Notes under the pieces: generated by a model
Databases searched by the model: none
Told to the model about the DNA's origin: nothing
Seen by the model: the letters and a program-made list of their open reading frames with translations, nothing else
Position numbers and translations under genes: made by a program
Source: JAZDFP01 sp043801445
GTDB taxonomy: Bacteria > Planctomycetota > MHYJ01 > JACQXL01
DNA length: 13,445 bases
Direction: 5' to 3'
Assembly: GCA_043801445.1 (NCBI GenBank)
Contig: JAZDMB010000027.1
Span: 1-13,445, forward strand
Shown here: positions 1 through 6,187 of the stretch, piece by piece
Layout of the letters: each line of letters opens with the position of its first letter
Numbering within the stretch: the stretch's first letter is position 1

Positions 1-1
1 A

Positions 2-952
2 GGTAAATTTCTTGCGGGTATTTGTAACGCCGCGGCAAATATTGGAGGTATTGCAGCCGCATTGTCTTTATTCGGAGTAAACAAATATATGGGAGTGCCT
101 TTTATAGTTATTCTTTTATGGATCCTTACTATAAAAGTAAATTATCGCCGGTTTGAGAAGATTTTCCTTATAGGTATTCTTTTTTTTGGTTGTTATATTG
201 TGGCTGGTTTTTTAGCACCGGTTAATTGGACTGAAGTGGGACAGGCAATAGTTAAACCATCTTTTCAATTTGGTTCTAACTATTTAATAATGGTAGTTGC
301 TTTGATTGGAACAACTATAGCGCCATGGATGGTTTTCTACTATCAATCAAGTGTAGTAGAAAAAGGAATTACTATCTCTAATTATAAATATTTTAGATGG
401 GAAATACTTTTTGCCGGACTAAGTGTGGGTACAGTTATATTTTTTATTATCATAACCTCTTCTTGCCTTCATAATAAGGTGCATGTGGAAACAGCCGCAG
501 ACGTTGCTCTTTCCCTTGGACCTCTGGGCGGGGCATATACGGTTTATTTATTCGCAATAGGGCTTTTGATAGCATCTGCAGGCGCCGGAGTAATTTTACC
601 TATTTCAACTTCATTCTCCGTGTGTGAAATCTTTGGTTGGGAGAGCGGGGTCACCAAACGTTTTATGGAAGCACCTCAATTCTACGGTCTTTTTACCTTG
701 CAACTTATTATTGGGACTATTATAGTATTAATACCGGATATATCTTTGATTAAAATAATGATTATCTCGCAAACGCTTAATGGACTATTACTTCCTTTTG
801 TTCTAATTATTATACTATTGCTTATTAATAAAAAAAGCCTGATGGGTGAGTATAAGAACGGAATTATAATGAATATTATTTCAATTATTTCAACCATTGC
901 TATTTCAGCCTGTGCTATAATATTAGTGGTAATGAGTTTGAGTGGAGAATAA
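2..952 (+). CDS. NRAMP-family divalent metal cation transporter, 5'-truncated by window edge
   Basis: Integral membrane transporter of the NRAMP/COG1914 group, moving divalent metals (Mn, Fe or Mg) with or without protons. The reading frame is open from base 2, so the true start is upstream; the TTG at 62 is only the first possible internal start. About 316 residues are visible, against roughly 400-440 for the family, so the first helices are missing. The hydrophobic profile shows many membrane segments. The key signature is IGTTIAPWMVFYYQSSVVEKG, equivalent to the metal-binding TM6. Classical NRAMPs have a Met-Pro-His type motif there; this has Ala-Pro-Trp, closer to the related magnesium-transporter or unassigned branch, so the metal cannot be named. 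The ending QTLNGLLLPFVLIIILLLINKKSLMG is also typical. It lies 64 bp before purF with no obvious shared function. Family assignment is firm; substrate is not. Confidence 0.85.
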   Translation, partial: GKFLAGICNAAANIGGIAAALSLFGVNKYMGVPFIVILLWILTIKVNYRRFEKIFLIGILFFGCYIVAGFLAPVNWTEVGQAIVKPSFQFGSNYLIMVVALIGTTIAPWMVFYYQSSVVEKGITISNYKYFRWEILFAGLSVGTVIFFIIITSSCLHNKVHVETAADVALSLGPLGGAYTVYLFAIGLLIASAGAGVILPISTSFSVCEIFGWESGVTKRFMEAPQFYGLFTLQLIIGTIIVLIPDISLIKIMIISQTLNGLLLPFVLIIILLLINKKSLMGEYKNGIIMNIISIISTIAISACAIILVVMSLSGE

Positions 953-1016
953 AATAGTATAGAGCAAAAGGCGTATAAATAATCTATGCTTATAAGCTCT
1001 AAGCTCTTAGATTTTT

Positions 1017-2543
1017 ATGTGTGGAATTTTAGGTATTTGCGGTACTGATAAAATAGTCGGTGAATTGTATGAGGGATTAGGGGTGTTACAGCATCGCGGT
1101 CAGGATGCCGCAGGTATTATCACCTATGACCAGCAGTTCCATATAAAAAAGGGTAATGGGTTGGTCCAGAATATTTTTAATACCAAAAATATCGCCCGCC
1201 TGATTGGTAATTTAGGGATTGGTCATACCCGTTATCCCACGATAGGCGGAGGTGATGCCGAGGATGCCCAGCCTTTTCATATAAATGTTCCTTTGGGTAT
1301 TGCCATGGCTCATAACGGTAATGTTACTAATTACTTTGAACTGAAAGAGAGCCTGGAAAGAGATAGTTTTTATCATTTGAATTCCCGTTGTGATGTGGAG
1401 ATTATATTGAATGTTTTCGCTGAAGAACTGGCAAAAAATAATCTGCATAAATTTTCACCGGATTATGTTTTTAAGACTGTTTCTGCCGTTTTTAAAAGGG
1501 TAGAGGGCAGTTATTCGGTAGTCGGAATCATTGCTGATAAAGGTCTTTTTGCTTTCCGCGACCCGCACGGCATTAAACCGCTGGTCTACGGCAAAAAAGG
1601 CGACAGCTATGCCTTCGCTTCGGAAAGTGTCGCGCTGGATATACTGGGCTATAAATTCGAACGTGACGTTGCGCCGGGCGAGGTTATTTTCATTCAGGAA
1701 CAGGAACCGTTCTTCAAATCCAAGAACCAGTTTTTTAGCAAGCAGCTTACCAAGTCTGTCCACACGCCCTGCATTTTTGAATGGGTCTATTTTGCCAGGC
1801 CTGATTCTGTCATAGACGGCATCAATGTCTATGAAGCGCGTCTGAGACTGGGCGAAGAATTATCAAAAGAAGTCATCAAGAAGAATATCAAAGCCGATAT
1901 CGTGGTTCCGGTGCCTGACAGTGCCAAGCCGGCCGCTTCAGCATTGGCATCAATTTTAAAACTACCTTATCGCGAAGGACTGGTCAAAAATCGGTATGTT
2001 GGCAGAACATTTATTATGCCGTTTCAGGAAGCCAGAGAGGTTTCGGTCAGGCAAAAACTTAACCCGATAAAAAGCGAAATCAAGGATAAGAAAATCCTTT
2101 TAGTCGATGACAGCATTGTCCGCGGCACGACCTCGAGAGAAATCATCAATCTGGTCAGGAATGCCGGCGCCAAAGAAGTTTACCTGGCAGTTACCTGTCC
2201 GCCTTTAAGATATCCTTGCGTCTATGGAATCGATATGCAGACCAAAAAAGAATTCATCGCCAGCAATAAGGATGAAGAGAAGATTTCCAAGGAAATCGGG
2301 AGTGATGAACTTGTTTACCAGACGCTTGATGGTTTAATCAAAGCCGTGGGCAAGAAAACCCGCCCGAACGCCGACCCGTCCGAACGGCCCGGCCGGGCGG
2401 AAGGCGGGCAGGCATCTTTAAAGTCATCGGACAGGAACAAATTCTGCGCGGCTTGTTTTACAGGCATATACCCGACCAAGATTTCCGAGCGGATGTTCAG
2501 GGAAATAGAGCAGGACAGACTCAATGTCCAGTCTTCTTGTTGA
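1017..2543 (+). CDS. purF: Amidophosphoribosyltransferase (glutamine PRPP amidotransferase)
   Basis: First committed enzyme of de novo purine synthesis: PRPP plus glutamine gives 5-phosphoribosylamine, glutamate and pyrophosphate, in the cytosol. The protein starts MCGILGICG, so Cys2 is the N-terminal nucleophile of the class II glutaminase domain (to about residue 230), apparently without a propeptide beyond Met. HRGQDAAG (26-33), RYPT and AHNGN are family motifs. The PRPP loop ILLVDDSIVRGTTS is at 360-373. Cys252, Cys401, Cys477 and Cys480 match the four Fe-S cluster ligands of the Bacillus type (CIFEWVYFARPDS, LRYPCVYGID, FCAACFTG). Length 508 is slightly long because of a Gly/Pro/Arg-rich insertion at about 446-470, encoded by a GC-rich patch. 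No clear Shine-Dalgarno precedes the ATG, but MCGI fixes the start. It ends in TGA, showing that TGA is a stop in this genome. The 3' two thirds are visibly richer in G and C than the 5' third. Confidence 0.96.
   Translation: MCGILGICGTDKIVGELYEGLGVLQHRGQDAAGIITYDQQFHIKKGNGLVQNIFNTKNIARLIGNLGIGHTRYPTIGGGDAEDAQPFHINVPLGIAMAHNGNVTNYFELKESLERDSFYHLNSRCDVEIILNVFAEELAKNNLHKFSPDYVFKTVSAVFKRVEGSYSVVGIIADKGLFAFRDPHGIKPLVYGKKGDSYAFASESVALDILGYKFERDVAPGEVIFIQEQEPFFKSKNQFFSKQLTKSVHTPCIFEWVYFARPDSVIDGINVYEARLRLGEELSKEVIKKNIKADIVVPVPDSAKPAASALASILKLPYREGLVKNRYVGRTFIMPFQEAREVSVRQKLNPIKSEIKDKKILLVDDSIVRGTTSREIINLVRNAGAKEVYLAVTCPPLRYPCVYGIDMQTKKEFIASNKDEEKISKEIGSDELVYQTLDGLIKAVGKKTRPNADPSERPGRAEGGQASLKSSDRNKFCAACFTGIYPTKISERMFREIEQDRLNVQSSC
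2359..2408. repeat. GC-rich palindrome-like insertion inside purF
   Basis: A markedly GC-rich patch beginning CCCGCC and ending GGCGGG, with the palindrome CCCGGCCGGG inside. It encodes the Pro/Arg/Gly-rich stretch at PurF residues about 448-466, between the PRPP domain and the CxxC cluster ligands, where family members usually have a short linker. The CCCGCC...GGCGGG ends resemble the small hairpin at 7009-7025. I read it as a dispersed palindromic repeat inserted in frame; this is inference. Confidence 0.5.
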
Positions 2544-2566
2544 TTGGAATGAAGCGGTAGGTTTTT

Positions 2567-2588
2567 AGCCACAGATTACACAGATTAA
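2567..2588 (+). repeat. Left arm of 22-bp inverted repeat flanking the GxxExxY gene
   Basis: Sequence agccacagattacacagattaa, in the 'ccacagatta' family. It is matched in inverted orientation at 3015-3036 with one mismatch (position 12, a versus c). It lies between the purF stop and the start codon at 2603, with only 14 bp before that ATG. Confidence 0.85.
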
Positions 2589-2602
2589 TCGGTGTAATTT
2601 TT

Positions 2603-2989
2603 ATGACTGATAAAAATGATGAGTTTCTTTATAAAGACCTTACTTATAAAGTAATTGGTATTGCTATGGAAATTCATCGGGAGTTACAATCAGGATTTCT
2701 GGAAGCGGTCTATGAAGAAGTAATGCGCAAGGAATTAGAAAAGGCAAAGATACCATTTGAAAACCAAGTTAAGGTGGACATCTATTATAAAGAAGAGAAA
2801 CTTGATAAACAATACCAGGCAGATTTTATAATTGATAAAAAGGTTTTAGTGGAATTAAAAGGGATAAACAAGATTACTGATATAGAACGAGCACAGGTTA
2901 TAAATTATCTTAAAGCAACTGGCTTAAAAGTTGGGCTTATTATTAATTTTGGCAGTAAGAGTCTTGAATGGGAGAGAATAATATATTAA
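2603..2989 (+). CDS. GxxExxY family protein, PD-(D/E)XK nuclease-like
   Basis: A 128-residue protein, the normal length for the GxxExxY family, whose function is not established. The name motif is at G31, E34 and Y37 (GFLEAVY). The C-terminal half reads YQADFIIDKKVLVELKG, with D74, E84 and K86 in the D...ExK layout of the PD-(D/E)XK nuclease fold. A Q98-x3-Y102 pair (QVINY) recalls the QxxxY motif seen in RecB/Cas4-like nucleases. A nuclease or nucleic-acid role is therefore plausible but unproven. The gene sits alone between purF and tRNA-Val, bounded on both sides by a 22-bp inverted repeat of the dispersed 'cacagatta' family. No clear Shine-Dalgarno is visible before the ATG; expression may depend on read-through from purF. 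Codon use is AT-rich relative to the 3' part of purF, which fits independent acquisition. Confidence 0.85.
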   Translation: MTDKNDEFLYKDLTYKVIGIAMEIHRELQSGFLEAVYEEVMRKELEKAKIPFENQVKVDIYYKEEKLDKQYQADFIIDKKVLVELKGINKITDIERAQVINYLKATGLKVGLIINFGSKSLEWERIIY

Positions 2990-3014
2990 AATTCAGTTAT
3001 AGATTATACTGATT

Positions 3015-3036
3015 TTAATCTGTGGAATCTGTGGCT
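3015..3036 (-). repeat. Right arm of 22-bp inverted repeat flanking the GxxExxY gene
   Basis: On the + strand it reads ttaatctgtggaatctgtgg followed by ct; its reverse complement matches 2567-2588 at 21 of 22 positions. It starts 25 bp after the stop codon and ends 12 bp before the tRNA-Val gene. A degenerate extra half copy (gattatactgattt) precedes it. Confidence 0.85.
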
Positions 3037-3048
3037 TCATTTTGTTAT

Positions 3049-3122
3049 GGACGGTTAGCTCAGCTGGTTAGAGCGTCTGCCTTACACGCAGAAGGTCAGA
3101 GGTTCGAATCCTCTACCGTTCA
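3049..3122 (+). tRNA. tRNA-Val(TAC)
   Basis: A complete cloverleaf of 74 nt. The acceptor stem GGACGGT pairs with ACCGTTC (one G-U pair), followed by discriminator A. The D arm GCTC/GAGC encloses AGCTGGTTA. The anticodon stem TCTGC/GCAGA has loop CTTACAC, giving anticodon TAC (reads GUA, valine). The T arm AGAGG/CCTCT has loop TTCGAAT. The 3' CCA is not encoded (the next bases are TTG). Aminoacyl identity comes from the anticodon only. Confidence 0.95.
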
Positions 3123-3182
3123 TTGTTTTATCTAACCACATCTCAACTACCTCTAAATACTAAATTCCTGACCATACCCCCC

Positions 3183-3226
3183 TATACCCTCATTCTATAT
3201 ATAGATAGACTGCCCAATGAGGTATA
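3183..3226. repeat. Bulged inverted repeat with a nested palindrome
   Basis: The left arm tataccctcatt pairs with the right arm aatgaggtata with a single bulged C. The loop begins with the perfect palindrome TCTATATATAGA (3194-3205). It begins 60 bp after the tRNA gene. It lacks a following T-run, so it is not an obvious terminator. Confidence 0.55.
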
Positions 3227-3360
3227 ATCCTACACCCTATACAACATGGCCTCGTAGCAAATAAGGTATTATCTGCCACTACATTGATTACAGGGGGGTA
3301 GGGGATACCCTATTCCCCCACCTACCCAATGGTTAGGTATACCGTCTGGGTGCGTCGGCT

Positions 3361-3650
3361 CCGTATGGCATAACCATAATTCCTAACGGAGTAGTGTATC
3401 GTTTCCGTATGGCATGACCTTAACGCCTAACGGAGAGGTGTGCCGGTTCCGTATGGCAGGATGACACTCGGCGTGGCGAGTATAACTGGCGCCATACGAG
3501 TGGGTGCAACATCTCCGTATGGCATAACCCCACCGCAATACGGATAGGTGTATCGTCTCCGTATGGCATGACCTTAACGCCTAACGGAGAGGTGCGTCAG
3601 TTCCGTATGGCGGTTATACCCCGTCCGTATGGCATTAACATAACCCCGTT
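3361..3650. repeat. Tandem hairpin array on a 44/22-bp grid (CCGTATGGC repeat)
   Basis: The 9-mer CCGTATGGC begins at 3361, 3405, 3449, 3515, 3559, 3603 and 3625, giving spacings of 44, 44, 66, 44, 44 and 22, all multiples of 22. The best 44-bp units (3405 and 3559) share about 36 bp: CTCCGTATGGC, a short spacer, then GCCTAACGGAG, whose ends form a hairpin with 9 of 11 pairs. The 66-bp unit at 3449 contains CCGTATGGC and an inverted GCCATACG enclosing ACTCG/CGAGT, giving a longer nested hairpin. A degenerate unit precedes the array (the tail at about 3348-3360 resembles the later unit tails). No cas genes are near. Confidence 0.85.
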
Positions 3651-3666
3651 ATTCATACTGAAAGAA

Positions 3667-3700
3667 TAGCCACAGAGATACAGAGTTCACAGAGAAATAT
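3667..3700 (+). repeat. 'ccacagag' family dispersed repeat fragment
   Basis: The stretch begins agccacagagatacagagtt and continues cacagag. A related fragment, 'agccaccgagacacagagat', lies at 11211-11230. Both are in intergenic DNA and related in style to the 'ccacagatta' copies. Confidence 0.6.
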
Positions 3701-3873
3701 ATGACGCAGATGAACGCAGATTAACACGGATAATTTGTGGGATTATTTACCCGTACGGGCGTGGTTAATTCTTGGTTTCGTGGCGAAACAATTAATAAAA
3801 TAAATTTAGCGGGTATATCTGATTAATCAGTTTAATCCGCTTACAGATTCTTCGCATTTCTTACACACTAATA

Positions 3874-3896
3874 TTAAATCTGTGTAATCTGTGGCC
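3874..3896 (-). repeat. 'ccacagattacacagatt' repeat copy
   Basis: On the + strand this reads ttaaatctgtgtaatctgtg followed by gcc, almost the same unit as the arms around the GxxExxY gene (2567 and 3015) and as the coding copy at 11389-11410. Confidence 0.8.
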
Positions 3897-3950
3897 AATC
3901 TTACGTTTCCTATTCTTTTAACCTACCTTCTACATACTACCTACTAATAT

Positions 3951-3986
3951 TAAATCTGTGTCCTTACCGGATAAATAATCTGTGGC
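3951..3986 (-). repeat. Extended variant of the 'aatctgtg' repeat
   Basis: Two AATCTGTG-like units separated by tccttaccggataaat. The same extended form, with t/c differences in the spacer, recurs inside the coding sequence at 6574-6610. This shows that the two loci share one repeat subfamily. Confidence 0.8.
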
Positions 3987-4007
3987 GGAGTTTTCTTATA
4001 AAAATAT

Positions 4008-4040
4008 TATCTGCGTTTATCTGTGTTAATCTGTGGTTGC
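4008..4040 (-). repeat. 'atctgcg/atctgtg' triple repeat copy
   Basis: Consecutive units atctgcgttt, atctgtgtta and atctgtggtt, the common 'ccacagattaacacagat' type. A related forward-oriented stretch (acgcagattaacacggat) is at about 3714-3731, so the two face each other across the island. Confidence 0.7.
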
Positions 4041-4090
4041 AATTTTTCTTGACCCCCTTAGAGATGTTTGGTAACTAATCTCGTAAGTCT

Positions 4091-4122
4091 TTGAACTCTT
4101 GAACCATTGAACTCTTGAACCT
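4091..4122 (+). repeat. 16-bp tandem duplication
   Basis: Two adjacent units, ttgaactcttgaacca and ttgaactcttgaacct, followed by a partial ttgacc. It lies about 70 bp upstream of the sigma-54 activator gene. It is not palindromic and I assign no function. Confidence 0.8.
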
Positions 4123-4189
4123 TTGACCCCGAAGGGACCGCGGGTGGGAATGACCATAAAGGGAAAGTATTCAGCGAACTTTAGTATAT

Positions 4190-5782
4190 ATGGAACAAAT
4201 TAAATTAAATGCCGAGGTCTGGGAAAAAGTCTTTGCCTCTCCTTTATTTCAGCAAACTATCATTCTATTTAAACAGATATTTAAAAGGAATATTATAATT
4301 GATGATCTTGGTGCTATGGGTATTACACCCGAGGAGTGGGAACACATTCGGGGACACTATGAACGTATTCCTTTCCCCTTTTGCAACATTCTTTGTGAAA
4401 CAAAGGAAGGGTACCGACGTTGTGAGGAATCAGGAAAACAATCCTTCGCCCGAATCTCAGCCACGCTTAAGACTGATATTTGCACTTGTCATGCAGGTCT
4501 GACCGAGGTAAGTATTCCAATAATTGTCCACAATAAGTATTGTGGTTGTTTCGCTCCCTATGGCGGACTACTTTTTCATCAACCTAACGAGACCGAATGG
4601 CTCCAGATTGCCGAAGGGGTAAAAAGTACGGGTGTAGATTTAGAACGACTGAAAAAGGCATATTTTGAAATTACCCCTATCTCTAAGGAACTCCTTGAAG
4701 TAATGGTTAAACTTTTAAATATTGTCGTAGAAGAGATTGTCAAAACTACAATAGAAATTGGAGAAAATAAAAAGCGGATTGCTGAATTAGAAAAAGCGCT
4801 TTATGAGAAATATCAGTTTGTCAATATTATAGGCCAGAGTAAACCAATGCGTGAGGTCTATAAACTTTTAGATAAAGCCCTCACGGTAGATTATCCGGTA
4901 GTGATTCAGGGTGAGACTGGGACCGGCAAGGAATTAGTGGCAAAGGCGCTTCACTTCAATGGTCCGCGTAAGGCTAAGCCCTTTATTTCCGAGAACTGTG
5001 CCGCCCTCGCCGCGGGATTATTGGAAAGCGAACTCTTCGGGCATATCAAAGGTTCCTTTACCGGCGCTGATAAGGATAAAAAGGGGCTCTTTGAATTGGC
5101 AGATGGCGGCACACTCTTCTTAGATGAGGTTAGCATAATGGACCGGGAGATGCAGAAGAAACTCTTAAGGGTCCTGCAGGAACATGAAATTAGACCTGTG
5201 GGCGGAAAGAGTCCCATTAAGGTTAACGTCAGAGTCATCTCTGCTACGAATCAAGACCTAAAACAATTAGTCCAGAAAGGTTCCTTCCGTGATGACCTTT
5301 ATTACCGATTAAATGTTATCACCATCAACCTGCCTCCATTGAGAGAAAGACGAGAAGATATCCCGCTTCTCGTGAACCATTTTTTAGAGAAGATAGCCAA
5401 AGAGACAAACACCAAGATAAAGGTCGTAGATAAAGAGGCAATCAAGTTATTAATAAATTATAACTGGCACGGTAATGTCAGGGAATTAGAAAATGAAATT
5501 AAACGATGTTGTGCCTTAACAGGTGAGTCTGAGTTAATTACCCCTGAGGTAGTTTCTCCACATCTTACGCAACTGATAAAAAAGTCGCTTATTAAATCCG
5601 TAAAATCCTTTGGAGATAAATCACTCAAAGAAATCATTGATGAAACAGAGCGGGAAGTTATTCATCAAGCCCTGCAAAAGACCAATTATAATAAAAGCAT
5701 CTGTGCTAAGAATCTTGGACTGAGTCGGTTTGGACTAATGAAAAAGATGAAACGGTTAGGACTTGATATAAAAGAAAACTAA
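4190..5782 (+). CDS. Sigma-54-dependent transcriptional activator with PocR-type sensor domain
   Basis: A bacterial enhancer-binding protein that would remodel RNA polymerase-sigma-54 at -24/-12 promoters using ATP. Residues about 15-185 form a PocR-like ligand-sensing domain, rich in Cys (65, 69, 78, 98, 100, 118, 120) with the typical HAGLTEVSIPI segment; Cys-bound metal, Fe-S or small-molecule sensing is possible. Residues about 186-208 look like a helical linker. The AAA+ domain (about 210-445) has Walker A GETGTGKE (241-248), the sigma-54-contact loop GSFTGA (288-293; most members have GAFTGA), Walker B GGTLFLDE (306-313) and FRDDLYYRLNV (366-376). The C-terminus carries a Fis-type helix-turn-helix (about 483-525). 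The length of 530 suits this architecture. There is no strong Shine-Dalgarno before the ATG, but the homology starts close by. Dyads and a sigma-54 promoter follow immediately, suggesting that it controls the downstream STAS/surface-protein genes. Confidence 0.93.
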   Translation: MEQIKLNAEVWEKVFASPLFQQTIILFKQIFKRNIIIDDLGAMGITPEEWEHIRGHYERIPFPFCNILCETKEGYRRCEESGKQSFARISATLKTDICTCHAGLTEVSIPIIVHNKYCGCFAPYGGLLFHQPNETEWLQIAEGVKSTGVDLERLKKAYFEITPISKELLEVMVKLLNIVVEEIVKTTIEIGENKKRIAELEKALYEKYQFVNIIGQSKPMREVYKLLDKALTVDYPVVIQGETGTGKELVAKALHFNGPRKAKPFISENCAALAAGLLESELFGHIKGSFTGADKDKKGLFELADGGTLFLDEVSIMDREMQKKLLRVLQEHEIRPVGGKSPIKVNVRVISATNQDLKQLVQKGSFRDDLYYRLNVITINLPPLRERREDIPLLVNHFLEKIAKETNTKIKVVDKEAIKLLINYNWHGNVRELENEIKRCCALTGESELITPEVVSPHLTQLIKKSLIKSVKSFGDKSLKEIIDETEREVIHQALQKTNYNKSICAKNLGLSRFGLMKKMKRLGLDIKEN

Positions 5783-5794
5783 TTTCTTCATTAG

Positions 5795-5811
5795 TGTCAA
5801 CTTAGTTGGCA
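5795..5811. promoter_or_regulatory. Enhancer-like dyad, site 1
   Basis: TGTCAACTTAGTTGGCA, a 17-bp dyad centred on a single T with one mismatch from perfect symmetry. It starts 12 bp after the activator gene. Its start is 22 bp (two helical turns) from the start of site 2, so both sites would face the same side of the DNA, as expected for an activator's upstream binding sites. Confidence 0.75.
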
Positions 5812-5816
5812 TAAAA

Positions 5817-5833
5817 TGTCAACTTAGTTGACA
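5817..5833. promoter_or_regulatory. Enhancer-like dyad, site 2
   Basis: TGTCAACTTAGTTGACA, a perfect 17-bp palindrome around a central T. It lies about 120 bp upstream of the -24 element, a usual distance for the upstream activator site of a sigma-54 promoter. Assignment of the neighbouring activator as the protein that binds it is inference. Confidence 0.78.
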
Positions 5834-5884
5834 AAACCCACTTCTCCTATTCACACTTCATAACCATACTTCTCAAAAGTCATC

Positions 5885-5950
5885 TACTTAACCTCTTAAT
5901 ATACTTAAGGTTATATAAATTATAATATTCTTATCATATTTTCACATTTC
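5885..5950. other. AT-rich spacer between enhancer dyads and promoter
   Basis: Strongly A/T-rich DNA (ttatataaattataatattc and neighbours) with an AACCT/AGGTT inverted pair. It lies between the activator sites and the -24/-12 element, where DNA bending usually helps looping. I cannot identify a good IHF match by eye. Confidence 0.4.
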
Positions 5951-5966
5951 TGGCATACAATTTGCT
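5951..5966 (+). promoter_or_regulatory. Sigma-54 (-24/-12) promoter
   Basis: TGGCATACAATTTGCT matches TGGCAC-R-N4-TTGC-W at every defined position except C to T at the sixth base. GG is at 5952-5953 and GC at 5964-5965, the required spacing. The predicted start is near A5977, giving a leader of about 210 nt before the STAS gene. The activator gene and paired dyads upstream make this much stronger than a motif match alone. Confidence 0.82.
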
Positions 5967-5995
5967 TATACTATTGAATGTAAACTGATTTAGCG

Positions 5996-6005
5996 CCCGT
6001 ACGGG
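5996..6005. repeat. CCCGTACGGG palindrome in the leader
   Basis: A perfect 10-bp palindrome. The same decamer occurs at 3750-3759 and inside the large surface-protein gene at 8533-8542. The 3750 and 5996 copies share 14 bp (TACCCGTACGGGCG) in opposite orientation, and AATCCGCTTAC follows both copies at some distance. Confidence 0.6.
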
Positions 6006-6060
6006 TACTCAATCCGCTTACTATAGTAGTTATTAACCGAAAGTTCTCATTCTTCTTCAT

Positions 6061-6127
6061 TGTCATTCCCGTGTAAACGGGAATCCAGTATTAGGTTATC
6101 TGGATTCCTGCTTTCGTAGGAATGACA
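6061..6127. repeat. 67-bp long inverted repeat (TGTCATTCC type) in the 5' leader
   Basis: Two 28-bp arms, 6061-6088 and 6100-6127, with outer ends TGTCATTCC and GGAATGACA and inner ends GGAATCCAG and CTGGATTCC, separated by 11 bp. Each arm is also a small hairpin (ATTCCCG/CGGGAAT and ATTCCT/AGGAAT). This is a common kind of dispersed palindromic repeat in environmental bacteria. Here it lies in the predicted sigma-54 transcript, 60 bp before the STAS start codon, where it could fold as a large RNA hairpin or four-way structure. Confidence 0.85.
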
Positions 6128-6187
6128 GACTATGCAAACTTTTGACTGATATCTACTATAATATCTTCTTAATAGGAGTGATTAAAT

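Larger units (their letters stand above)
3123..4189. other. Gene-free repeat island between tRNA-Val and the sigma-54 regulator
   Basis: I see no convincing coding frame here on either strand. The contents, in order, are: a C/T-rich stretch with a bulged hairpin (3183-3226) and G/C-run blocks near 3293-3325; a hairpin array on a 44/22-bp grid (3361 to about 3650); fragments of the 'ccacagagacacagag' type repeat (3667-3700); a CCCGTACGGG palindrome (3750); a GTTTCG/CGAAAC hairpin (3775-3789); four copies or fragments of the 'aatctgtg' repeat; and a 16-bp tandem repeat (4091-4122). Confidence 0.8.

Noticed and set aside
62..64. TTG at 62 as the true start of the metal transporter
   Set aside because: The frame is open to the first bases of the window, the upstream residues are hydrophobic like the family, and about 100 N-terminal residues are missing.
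3361..3650. CRISPR array
   Set aside because: Spacing is regular but the sequences between CCGTATGGC copies are related to each other and form hairpins with the repeat; they are not unique spacers. There are no cas genes in the window.
3667..4040. Insertion sequence with terminal inverted repeats across the repeat island
   Set aside because: Related repeats face each other but are short, degenerate members of a dispersed family, and there is no transposase or remnant of one between them.
5795..5833. Paired dyads as an intrinsic terminator of the activator gene
   Set aside because: Each palindrome has a one-base centre, too tight for an RNA loop without losing most pairs, and no U-run follows. 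Position, 22-bp phasing and the downstream sigma-54 promoter fit activator sites better.
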